The position numbers were made by a program, and so were the translations under genes. Below, in pieces: positions 1-5,679 of a DNA stretch of 6,651 nucleotides. The number at the start of each line of letters is the position of its first letter. Within the stretch, counting starts at the first letter, position 1. Below the pieces are notes generated by a model. It was given only the letters and a program-made list of their open reading frames with translations. It had not been told where the DNA came from and made no database searches. The DNA is from Gammaproteobacteria bacterium (GTDB lineage: Bacteria; Pseudomonadota; Gammaproteobacteria; Granulosicoccales; Granulosicoccaceae): positions 1 to 6,651 of the forward strand of contig JAHQVR010000044.1 of the NCBI GenBank assembly GCA_019634245.1, given 5' to 3'.

Positions 1-456
1 GATTTTGAAAAACTGATGCGTCATTTTGACAATGACATTACCGGAAAAACTTTCGCGGTCTGGGGTCTCTCATTCAAGCCAAATACTGACGATCTTAGAG
101 AAGCACCTGCTCGAGTTCTCATCGAACATATCATCGAAGCTGGCGGCAAGGTTAAAGCCTATGATCCGGTTGCGATGCAGGAAATGCGACACTTTTATCC
201 GAATGAAAAAAACCTGCAACTTATCGGTACGGCACAGGATTGCTGTGATGGTGCAGACGCCCTGCTCATCAACACTGAATGGCGTGAGTTCCGGAGTCCA
301 AACTGGGAAGTACTCAAAGAAGGTTTGCTGCGCCCGTTAATCATTGATGGCCGAAATCTTTACGATCCCGAGCAAGTGCGGTCGATGGGACTGCAATACG
401 ATTGTATTGGGCGTCCTCTGTCGGATCGCCGTGGCCAGGATATCAAGGCCGCCTGA
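1..456 (+). CDS. ugd: UDP-glucose 6-dehydrogenase, C-terminal part (5' end outside window)
   Basis: Oxidises UDP-glucose to UDP-glucuronate with two NAD+ in the cytoplasm, supplying precursor for acidic surface polysaccharides. The reading frame is open from base 1 and ends at TGA 454-456, giving 151 residues of a protein normally about 440-460 long. The Rossmann NAD domain, the central domain and the catalytic cysteine are therefore outside the window. What remains is the UDP-binding C-terminal domain: the family signature GLSFKPNTDDLREAP lies at fragment residues 22-36, followed by the Rossmann-like VKAYDP strand, the ALLINTEWREFR segment and the terminal IDGRNLYDP and IGRP motifs. The ATG at base 16 is an internal methionine, not a start. 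The end is intact, with no frameshift. A long hairpin begins 18 bases after the stop. Related sugar-nucleotide genes (rfbF and an epimerase) lie about 5 kb away on the other strand. Family assignment is firm. Confidence 0.96.
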   Translation, partial: DFEKLMRHFDNDITGKTFAVWGLSFKPNTDDLREAPARVLIEHIIEAGGKVKAYDPVAMQEMRHFYPNEKNLQLIGTAQDCCDGADALLINTEWREFRSPNWEVLKEGLLRPLIIDGRNLYDPEQVRSMGLQYDCIGRPLSDRRGQDIKAA

Positions 457-473
457 TTCCGCTATTATTGTCT

Positions 474-520
474 TGACAGCGTCAGTCGTTCTCGCGGGTA
501 CGGGAACGACTGGCTTGTCA
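474..520 (+). terminator. Long imperfect hairpin after ugd, possible transcription end or processing site
   Basis: The left arm GTCAGTCGTTCTC (481-493) pairs with GGGAACGACTGGC (502-514) over 13 base pairs, two of them G-T, around an 8-base loop. Beyond a small internal loop (GC/T) the stem continues with TGACA (474-478) and TGTCA (516-520). It starts 18 bases after the ugd stop, where a terminator would be expected. There is no T-run on either strand next to it, so it is not a canonical intrinsic terminator. It could instead stabilise the 3' end of the ugd mRNA or be a dispersed palindromic repeat. The stem is seen directly; the role is inference. Confidence 0.45.
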
Positions 521-691
521 CAAACTGTTATCCCTCTGCAAATTCTACAACGCAACCGTCGGCGATAGCGACTCATTAGACACCGCAGACGCTTTTCCCT
601 TAAAATGCGTTCTGCCATCTTCAGGTGAAGTTCGTTCCGATCTGCAGGGTTCCGTTCCGCTTATTTGCTACTAAGATAAATTGCTGGTTGT

Positions 692-720
692 TTGACCATC
701 AATGGCCTCGTGGCTTTGAT
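692..720 (+). promoter_or_regulatory. Weak sigma70-like promoter candidate for the MATE-murB unit
   Basis: TTGACC (692-697, five of six matches to the -35 consensus) is separated by 17 bases from TTTGAT (715-720, four of six matches to the -10). It would start transcription near base 727 and leave a leader of about 60 bases before the GTG at 789. The -10 overlaps the right arm of a small stem (698-720). Such matches arise by chance, so support is weak. Confidence 0.25.
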
Positions 721-788
721 TCGGTTATTGGGCGTACTGGGTACCTGTGAATGCACAAACCCTCGCTCATTTAAGCTAAAGTGCACGA

Positions 789-2129
789 GTGCAATCTAAA
801 TCCTCCACAGCAAGCCATACCCCTTCGACCCACACAAGACTCAAGGTTCTTAAACTAGCGATACCCATAATGCTAGCCAACGCCTCAGTCCCTCTGGTTG
901 GCGTGATTGACACGGCCGTGATGGGCCAGATGCCCAATGCAGCTTATATTGGAGCGGTGGCAATCGGCGCTACGATTTTCAGCTCCTTATTTTGGCTATT
1001 TGGCTTTCTCCGAATGGGAACCGGCGGGCTGGTCGCTCAAGCGCATGGCCGCCGTGATCAGCACGCTATCCAACAGACCGTCTATCAAGGGTTACTAATT
1101 TCTTTGATTATTGGTGTTGTGATTTTGGCATTGCAAATACCACTGTTTGCCCTCAGTCAGCTCGCATTTACAACCTCCCCGGAATTACTCGGTTTGACAC
1201 GCGACTACTACACTGTTCGCATTCTTGCTGCACCGGCAGTTCTGGTGATCTATGTCATTCTCGGGGCACTGATCGGATTGCAAAAAATGAAAGCAGTCAT
1301 GTTAATCCAACTGTTTTTGAACCTGCTAAACGTTGCGCTAACGCTACTTTTTTTTCTGTACTTTGACTGGGGGATAAAAGGTGTTGCACTGGCTACCGTG
1401 GTTAGCGAACTGTTAACGGTGATTCTCGGTTTAAAGCTACTGAGATCACACATCCCTATTTCCTTAAAAACACTGAATATCGAATCCGTCTTTGTGGCGT
1501 CCGAATGGCGAAGACTCTTTGAAGTTAACCGCGACCTTTTTATTAGAACTCTGTGTTTAATCGCCGCGTTCTACTGGCTGACTGCCGCCAGCTCGACTCT
1601 GGGAGAGACGGCGTTGGCCGCAAACGCTCTGTTGATCCAAATGCTGCACTTTATGGCACATGCCCTGGATGGATTTGCCCACACGGCTGAATCATTGGGC
1701 GGAGAGGCCTACGGGCAGCGAAACCGGCAAAAATTTATCCAGTACACTCGCGCCAGCACCGAGCTTGGTGCGAGCTTCGCCATACTTTTCACCCTTCTCT
1801 ATTTTGTTGCAGGGCCCTACTTCCTGAACCTGATGACGACGTTGCCCGATGTCATCAGCTACACGCAAACGTACCTTCCCTGGATAGTGATCGCGCCCCT
1901 GATCTCAGTGTGGAGTTTTCTACTCGATGGGATTTTTATTGGAGTTACACATACACATGTGATGAGAAACGGGATGCTGGTATCATTAGCGCTGTTCGTA
2001 GCGGCCTCATTGCTCCTGTTACCCGCCTTCGGAAATCATGGACTCTGGGCAGCCTACTCTGTACTCATGATCGCCCGCGCAGCAAGCCTTGTGGTCGGCT
2101 TGCCTGGCATTTTATCGAAACTACATTGA
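789..2129 (+). CDS. dinF: MATE family efflux transporter, DinF type
   Basis: Inner-membrane multidrug and toxic-compound extrusion antiporter, expected to exchange H+ or Na+ for an organic substrate; the actual substrate cannot be read from sequence. It has 446 residues, the usual size, with twelve predicted helices in two six-helix halves. DinF hallmarks are visible: a TM1 with Pro26 and the acidic Asp41 (VIDTAVMG), FLRMGTGGLVAQAHG at 73-87, LIGLQ at 161-165, HALDGFAHTAESLGGEAYG at 291-309 opening the second half, and LLDGIFIG then MRNGM at 378-396. It starts at GTG 789, the only start codon after the in-frame TAA at 777. The next ATG (870) would remove the front of helix 1. No clear Shine-Dalgarno precedes the GTG, so expression may be low. 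Its TGA overlaps the murB ATG by one base. In E. coli dinF follows lexA and is damage-induced, but no LexA site is evident here. Confidence 0.95.
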   Translation: MQSKSSTASHTPSTHTRLKVLKLAIPIMLANASVPLVGVIDTAVMGQMPNAAYIGAVAIGATIFSSLFWLFGFLRMGTGGLVAQAHGRRDQHAIQQTVYQGLLISLIIGVVILALQIPLFALSQLAFTTSPELLGLTRDYYTVRILAAPAVLVIYVILGALIGLQKMKAVMLIQLFLNLLNVALTLLFFLYFDWGIKGVALATVVSELLTVILGLKLLRSHIPISLKTLNIESVFVASEWRRLFEVNRDLFIRTLCLIAAFYWLTAASSTLGETALAANALLIQMLHFMAHALDGFAHTAESLGGEAYGQRNRQKFIQYTRASTELGASFAILFTLLYFVAGPYFLNLMTTLPDVISYTQTYLPWIVIAPLISVWSFLLDGIFIGVTHTHVMRNGMLVSLALFVAASLLLLPAFGNHGLWAAYSVLMIARAASLVVGLPGILSKLH

Positions 2130-3145
2130 TGCGCTTCATCCCTAATCATTCACTGGCATCACTTAACACGTTTGGCTTTGATCAGTCCGCAGAATGGTAC
2201 TGCGAAGCCGCTAGCCTCGATGACATGCATGAGGCACTGGAATTCGCTACTGCCAGAGATCTTCCTGTTTTTATTCTGGGTGGCGGAAGCAATATTGTAC
2301 TAACTGACAATGTTCCCGGCCTGACCATTCATCAGACCTCCAGGGAAATACACTACTCACAGCAAGATGACACGAGGTGGGTTTCAGCACATGCTGGTGT
2401 CAATTGGCACCATCTGGTACTGGACTCTATAAAACACGGCTATAACGGACTTGAGAATCTATCCCTGATTCCCGGTGATGCCGGCGCCGCGCCGATACAA
2501 AATATTGGTGCATATGGAGTTGAGCTCGCACAAAGACTGATCTCGGTCGAGATCATGCATCTTGCCTCAGGAGAAGTCACTACCCTATTAAACGAAGAGT
2601 GCCAGTTTGGTTACCGGGATAGTATCTTCAAGCAGCAGCTCAGGAAGAAAGTGGCTGTATTGACGATAAACCTGGAGATATACAGCAACAACCAATTAGA
2701 TATCGACTACGCTGGAGTAGCCGCAGAACTCGAAAAAAGTGGAGCCACAGCACCAACGGCAAAAGATGTAAGCGAAGTTATTTGTAAAATTCGTCGCTTA
2801 AAATTACCCAACCCTGCCATTGTCGGTAATGCAGGCAGTTTTTTCAAGAATCCTGTAGTGGAAGTATCGCAATTTCAGAAACTGAAGGAAATCCATACGG
2901 CACTACCTGGATTTCGAAGTTCTCCCACTTTAGTCAAAATCCCTGCCGCTTGGCTAATTGAGCACTGCGGTTGGAAAGGTACACAACGTGGTGGCATCGG
3001 CGTTCATCAACATCAGTCACTGGTATTAACCCATAGTGGTGGCTCAACAGGTACTGAACTCTTGAATTTATCACACGATATTCGAGAGTCTGTTATTGAG
3101 AAATTTGGAATAGCGTTGGAGCGCGAACCAGTTCAGGTACCCTAG
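2129..3145 (+). CDS. murB: UDP-N-acetylenolpyruvoylglucosamine reductase (MurB, type I)
   Basis: FAD enzyme that uses NADPH to reduce UDP-GlcNAc-enolpyruvate to UDP-MurNAc, the second committed step of cytoplasmic peptidoglycan precursor synthesis. It has 338 residues against 342 in E. coli. The FAD-binding motif FILGGGSNIVL is at 48-58, the LIPGDAGAAPIQNIGAYGVE block at 113-132, and Tyr162-Arg163 in GYRDSIFK. The proton-donor Ser237 is in GNAGSFFKNP. AAWLIEHCGWKG (273-284) and the late Glu333 (in LEREP) complete the active site, matching by position the E. coli Ser229 and Glu325 roles. The tyrosine-containing insert makes it type I. The frame is open upstream to 1910, but that part lies inside the MATE gene. 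The start at ATG 2129 is chosen because the family's N-terminus begins there and it overlaps the MATE stop as TGATG, which implies translational coupling. The C-terminus ends five residues after Glu333, shorter than the E. coli tail. Confidence 0.97.
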   Translation: MRFIPNHSLASLNTFGFDQSAEWYCEAASLDDMHEALEFATARDLPVFILGGGSNIVLTDNVPGLTIHQTSREIHYSQQDDTRWVSAHAGVNWHHLVLDSIKHGYNGLENLSLIPGDAGAAPIQNIGAYGVELAQRLISVEIMHLASGEVTTLLNEECQFGYRDSIFKQQLRKKVAVLTINLEIYSNNQLDIDYAGVAAELEKSGATAPTAKDVSEVICKIRRLKLPNPAIVGNAGSFFKNPVVEVSQFQKLKEIHTALPGFRSSPTLVKIPAAWLIEHCGWKGTQRGGIGVHQHQSLVLTHSGGSTGTELLNLSHDIRESVIEKFGIALEREPVQVP

Positions 3146-3150
3146 CTAGC

Positions 3151-3210
3151 AGTCAAAGCGCATTGACTATTAGATCAAACCAGGCCTTGATTCAGAAACT
3201 ATTGAATAGT
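3151..3210. terminator. Three short inverted repeats between convergent genes
   Basis: Between the murB stop and the end of the opposing gene lie three inverted repeats. They are AGTCAA/TTGACT (3151-3168, 6-base loop), ATCAA/TTGAT (3174-3191, 8-base loop holding CAGGCC), and the 13-base palindrome ACTATT-G-AATAGT (3198-3210), which overlaps the stop codon of the minus-strand gene. The position suits a two-way transcription end, but none has a T-run and the stems are short, so the terminator role is inference. Confidence 0.3.
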
Positions 3211-4308
3211 CGCCAGTAGAGACAATCGCAATCGATCCAAAGCATCCACATCAGCGTCATGCTTCTTGTTGATTCGAGATTCTAACACCCAAAGTGTCTC
3301 ATCAGTTTGCAACAGCGTAGCTCGAATCTCACCAGCAGTTGACCCTCGAGAATGGCCGATAATACTCAGCGCCAACGGTGCGGTCGTTTCAATTGATCTT
3401 ACGGGTGTGCCAAATACAACGTTATGTTCTCGCCCACTCAAATACTCGGACATTTTATCCGCAACTGATAAGCCATTCATTTTCTCATGACTAATCGACA
3501 CTGTTACATTGGATCTATTATTCAGGTCTGAAGTAAGTTGAAATAATGACAATAGCTGTACACCGGTAGTGTCGTGAGTTACCTTCCATCTCGGATCCAC
3601 CGCGACAGACAAACCTGTTTGTGGATTGTGCCATAACCGCTCGTCATTTCTCACGGGGCCGCTACCTGAAGTCTCACCATCAGTTATCAATTGAGCGGAT
3701 TTGGGTTGCCTGGATTTTATTAAACGCTCTGCCACATCACCGGCATTGATTCCATTAACGGAGGGTTCTACCTTTATGCCCGGATCTGGCGCAGGTTCAG
3801 TGACCATCGTTGATTTATGGATTGCGGCAACAGAAAATTTCTGCTCCAACTCCAGTTCAGAAGTGGAGACCTTTTCAGACAAACCAAATTTAAAATAACT
3901 AGCGGCTATCGAGAGAATATTCTTTTTCTCAAACCGCTCACTCATTGCAAGAGAGCTTGAGCCCACCAACAACACTGCTATTCCTACAAACCACATGCTT
4001 GCTTTAGAAGGCAGCGACTTGACCCGCCGCCAACTGCGACGGCGTCTGCGCGTTTGGAATTTTGCCAGCTCGTTACTCCAATATCGCATTTCTGGCGTTG
4101 ATTCTTCGCAGGACATACTGTCCAAATCAACAAATAATCCGCTGTGTTGCCGACCAGGCTGATCTGATTCTTTGATCTCATGATTGGCCGCATCAGTCTC
4201 GGTTTTTGCCAATCCCTTATCGGGATCACCCAGATCGATAAACGAAGTACTAAAATCTTGCTTGTTACCGCGGGGCGCCAGCGTCAGGGGGGAGTTCTGC
4301 TTACTCAT
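3199..4308 (-). CDS. Single-pass membrane protein with disordered cytoplasmic arm and possible PsbP/DcrB-like periplasmic domain
   Basis: I do not recognise this gene. The 369-residue product has four visible parts. Residues 1-80 are polar, acidic and probably disordered, and carry two similar short motifs, SFIDLGDPD (22-30) and LFVDLDSMS (58-66). An arginine-rich stretch (RRRRRSWRR, 87-95) precedes one hydrophobic helix (about 104-122), so by the positive-inside rule the N-terminus is cytoplasmic. A low-complexity linker runs to about 222. The last 145 residues begin LWHNPQTGLSVAVDPRWKV and end in a DALDRLRLSL helix, a pattern resembling PsbP/Mog1/DcrB-fold domains; this fold call is inference. 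The ATG at 4308 is preferred: GGAAGG (complement of 4314-4319) lies 5 bases before it but only 2 bases before the in-frame GTG at 4311. It converges with murB, and a doubtful small ORF lies 61 bases upstream. Confidence 0.85.
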   Translation of the reverse strand: MSKQNSPLTLAPRGNKQDFSTSFIDLGDPDKGLAKTETDAANHEIKESDQPGRQHSGLFVDLDSMSCEESTPEMRYWSNELAKFQTRRRRRSWRRVKSLPSKASMWFVGIAVLLVGSSSLAMSERFEKKNILSIAASYFKFGLSEKVSTSELELEQKFSVAAIHKSTMVTEPAPDPGIKVEPSVNGINAGDVAERLIKSRQPKSAQLITDGETSGSGPVRNDERLWHNPQTGLSVAVDPRWKVTHDTTGVQLLSLFQLTSDLNNRSNVTVSISHEKMNGLSVADKMSEYLSGREHNVVFGTPVRSIETTAPLALSIIGHSRGSTAGEIRATLLQTDETLWVLESRINKKHDADVDALDRLRLSLLATIQ

Positions 4309-4313
4309 CACGA

Positions 4314-4319
4314 CCTTCC
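4314..4319 (-). promoter_or_regulatory. Ribosome binding site that decides the start of the membrane protein
   Basis: The minus strand reads GGAAGG here, 5 bases before the ATG at 4306-4308 and only 2 bases before the adjacent in-frame GTG at 4309-4311. The spacing favours the ATG, giving 369 rather than 370 residues. Confidence 0.6.
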
Positions 4320-4331
4320 AAATACCGCTAC

Positions 4332-4348
4332 CTCATTATGAGACGTCT
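4332..4348. repeat. Adjacent palindromes upstream of the membrane protein gene
   Basis: CTCAT-T-ATGAG (4332-4342) is an 11-base palindrome that overlaps by two bases the 8-base palindrome AGACGTCT (4341-4348). They sit 24-40 bases before the ATG at 4308 in the leader of the minus-strand gene, where an operator could act. The symmetry is seen directly; a regulatory role is speculative because short palindromes are common by chance. Confidence 0.3.
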
Positions 4349-4369
4349 ATTGATTTGCGTTTCATACGG

Positions 4370-4657
4370 TCAAAAACAGTATCTCTCCGTGATACGCCTT
4401 GCATCTTCACATGGGTATTGCGAATCTTCTCGGGCACCGCACACAAACTGACTGACTGGTTCTGCAGAATAATTGAACTCCATCACACTTCTATCCGGCT
4501 GCAGCTTTACTTCGCCAGTCACAGGCCCTGGGGATGACAAACAGCGGTTCCAACCGATCTTGCCAATACTTACAGGATTCGACGGCCAAAGGTGACACTC
4601 CAGGCCATCAATTTTTGCATCGCTAACCCACAGCAAACGGTCAGTGCAGCTGATCAA
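4370..4657 (-). CDS. Doubtful cysteine-rich small ORF, possible remnant of an exported protein
   Basis: This 95-residue frame opens at TTG 4657, with GAGG about 7 bases before it, and closes at TGA 4370. I do not recognise it. Its codon choice looks coding-like (many CTG, GGC, GAT and GAA codons, few rare ones). The product has six cysteines (residues 4, 21, 39, 73, 83, 94) and short strand-like stretches such as EVKLQP and VMEFNY. Paired cysteines usually mean an oxidising compartment, yet there is no signal peptide, and all three frames upstream hit stops before any hydrophobic leader. It may be the 3' remnant of a secreted protein, a real small gene, or chance. It lies 61 bases upstream of the 369-residue membrane protein gene in the same direction, so the two could share a transcript. 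Confidence 0.35.
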   Translation of the reverse strand: MISCTDRLLWVSDAKIDGLECHLWPSNPVSIGKIGWNRCLSSPGPVTGEVKLQPDRSVMEFNYSAEPVSQFVCGAREDSQYPCEDARRITERYCF

Positions 4658-4787
4658 TTTTCGACCTCAATTCATCTCAGTGCTCTGAGGCCATCATCAG
4701 AGGCGCACCGCCGTGCTAACCCAATATTTTGTAAATAAACCTGAATTCAATATGAACATAGAGATCACAAAGAATAATTTAGTATCA

Positions 4788-4800
4788 AGAGGTTACCTCT
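4788..4800. repeat. 13-base perfect palindrome, possible operator
   Basis: AGAGGT-T-ACCTCT is perfectly symmetrical around base 4794. It lies 59 bases before the GTG start at 4860 and about 30 bases after a weak promoter-like pair, so it falls near the expected transcription start. A repressor site is possible; a chance palindrome is also possible. No second copy of this sequence is visible in the window. Confidence 0.35.
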
Positions 4801-4843
4801 AGCAAATAACCGCTAATTGTATTAATCTGTGAACAGAGTTTAT

Positions 4844-4849
4844 AAGGAG
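4844..4849 (+). promoter_or_regulatory. Strong ribosome binding site for the small membrane protein
   Basis: AAGGAG lies 10 bases before the GTG at 4860. It is the best Shine-Dalgarno match in the window and is the main argument that this short frame is a real gene with a GTG start. Confidence 0.7.
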
Positions 4850-4859
4850 TAAATTCTCT

Positions 4860-5147
4860 GTGGATGTACTTGTATTGGTCGCCGGGCCAGCACTTCTCTT
4901 CGTTTTTTTAAGCGAAACTCTAAACCCTTTTGGAGAACCTGAAGAACGCTTTTTAAAGCCCAGATGGAATCTAGCGAGACTTTGTGCCTTTATTATGTTG
5001 ATAGTCGGCATGGGGAGCTGGTGGGTTTCCACCGGTGAACTCACAATGCAAATTATACTGACCCTGGCAGGTACAGCATTGCTCTGCATCCCGGCGATTC
5101 TGCGCTATTACTGGGTACATGTCAGAAAAAAAATGGCCCCACACTAG
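4860..5147 (+). CDS. Small three-helix inner-membrane protein of unknown function
   Basis: I do not recognise this 95-residue protein. It is strongly hydrophobic, with three likely membrane helices at about residues 2-18, 40-58 and 64-84. The first two are joined by a charged loop (NPFGEPEERFLKPRWN, 22-37), and the tail is basic (HVRKK). The basic residues at 33-40 and at the C-terminus suggest the first loop and the tail face the cytoplasm, which fits three helices only if the N-terminus is outside. The start is GTG 4860, supported by AAGGAG at 4844-4849. It ends at TAG 5145-5147, only 4 bases from the stop of the convergent epimerase gene, with no room for a terminator between them. The adjacent sugar genes hint at a surface-polysaccharide link, but opposite orientation makes this weak. 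Confidence 0.8.
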   Translation: MDVLVLVAGPALLFVFLSETLNPFGEPEERFLKPRWNLARLCAFIMLIVGMGSWWVSTGELTMQIILTLAGTALLCIPAILRYYWVHVRKKMAPH

Positions 5148-5151
5148 CCGA

Positions 5152-5679
5152 TTACTGGTGGAGCGGCCAATTACCATCTTTTTCTGAGACAGTTGTTGCC
5201 GATAGCGGCCAATTGATGCCCACCGCTGGATCGTCGTAGCGTAAACCAGACTCGCAAGCAGGCGTGTAGTACGCCGATACCAGATAGCTGACCTCGGTAT
5301 CAGGCTCCAAGGTTTGAAATCCGTGTGCAAAATTTTCTGGTACATAGAGCGCCCGATGGTTATCCGCCGTTAATTCCACTGACACGTGCCCAAGATAAGT
5401 CGGTGAATCTTCACGCAGATCGATAGCAACATCCAGGATGGAACCGCGTGTACATCGCACCAATTTCACTTCGGCGGCCGGTTGTCGCTGGAAATGCATA
5501 CCTCTTATCGTACCGGCCAATACATTAAAAGAGACATTGCCCTGCACCATCTCGCCCACCAGGCCCTGCTCCAGAAACTGCTCACGACAGAATGCTCGTG
5601 CAAAAAAACCCCGGTCGTCTGATATTTTCTCTAGCTCAACGATAAATACGCCATCAATGTCGGTCTCAATGAATTTCAT
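5152..5679 (-). CDS. RmlC-family nucleotide-sugar 3,5-epimerase (cupin)
   Basis: A cytoplasmic cupin enzyme related to dTDP-4-dehydrorhamnose 3,5-epimerase, which inverts C3 and/or C5 of a 4-keto-6-deoxy sugar nucleotide. It has 175 residues against about 180-185 for RmlC. Family motifs run in order: DDRGFFARAF (21-30), QGNVSFN (46-52), GTIRGMHFQ (56-64) with His62 as the likely base, and Lys72 in VKLVRCTRGSILDVAIDLR. These are followed by YVPENFAHGFQTL (112-124), EVSYLVSAYYTP (129-140), YDDP (148-151) and SEKD with Asp168. The active site therefore looks complete. Its ATG follows the rfbF stop directly (TAAATG), with no clear ribosome binding site, so it is probably translated by coupling. 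Beside a cytidylyltransferase, the substrate is more likely CDP-linked, or another 4-keto sugar, than dTDP-rhamnose; no rmlA, rmlB or rmlD is here. The family is firm and the substrate is inferred. Confidence 0.92.
   Translation of the reverse strand: MKFIETDIDGVFIVELEKISDDRGFFARAFCREQFLEQGLVGEMVQGNVSFNVLAGTIRGMHFQRQPAAEVKLVRCTRGSILDVAIDLREDSPTYLGHVSVELTADNHRALYVPENFAHGFQTLEPDTEVSYLVSAYYTPACESGLRYDDPAVGINWPLSATTVSEKDGNWPLHQ

Larger units (their letters stand above)
457..788. other. Intergenic region with no supported gene
   Basis: This 332-base gap separates ugd from the MATE gene. Short open frames across it have no ribosome binding site, no recognisable motif, and overlap the hairpin or the ugd end, so I treat them as chance. 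It holds the long hairpin at 474-520 and a small stem at 698-720 (ATCAA/TTGAT with an inner GCC/GGC). It also holds a weak promoter-like pair at 692-720 and a clustered GTTCCG repeat near 631-658. Confidence 0.7.
4658..4859. other. AT-rich divergent intergenic region
   Basis: No gene is supported in these 202 bases, which separate the minus-strand pair from the plus-strand small membrane protein. The part from about 4721 is clearly AT-rich, as expected of a promoter region. A weak pair on the plus strand is TTGTAA (4729-4734) and TATGAA (4751-4756), 16 bases apart with four of six matches each. The 13-base palindrome at 4788-4800 lies downstream of it. Confidence 0.5.

Noticed and set aside
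473..496. Perfect TTGACA hexamer (473-478) as a promoter -35
   Set aside because: No -10-like hexamer lies 16-18 bases downstream, and the hexamer is part of the hairpin stem.
337..618. Minus-strand 93-codon frame across the ugd end and the hairpin
   Set aside because: Arginine- and cysteine-rich composition without motifs. It overlaps the conserved ugd C-terminus and the hairpin and has no ribosome binding site.
1910..2128. Extension of murB upstream to an ATG at 1910
   Set aside because: This part lies inside the MATE gene and its translation matches no MurB; the MurB family N-terminus starts at 2129.
3266..3490. Plus-strand 74-codon frame inside the membrane protein gene
   Set aside because: Antisense to the periplasmic domain, no ribosome binding site or recognisable feature.
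4184..4537. Plus-strand 117-codon frame over the start of the membrane protein gene
   Set aside because: It runs antisense through the well-supported start region of the minus-strand gene and shows no motif or ribosome binding site.
4971..5345. Minus-strand 124-codon frame overlapping the epimerase and the small membrane protein
   Set aside because: It overlaps the motif-bearing epimerase C-terminus out of frame and the small membrane protein on the other strand; a shadow frame.
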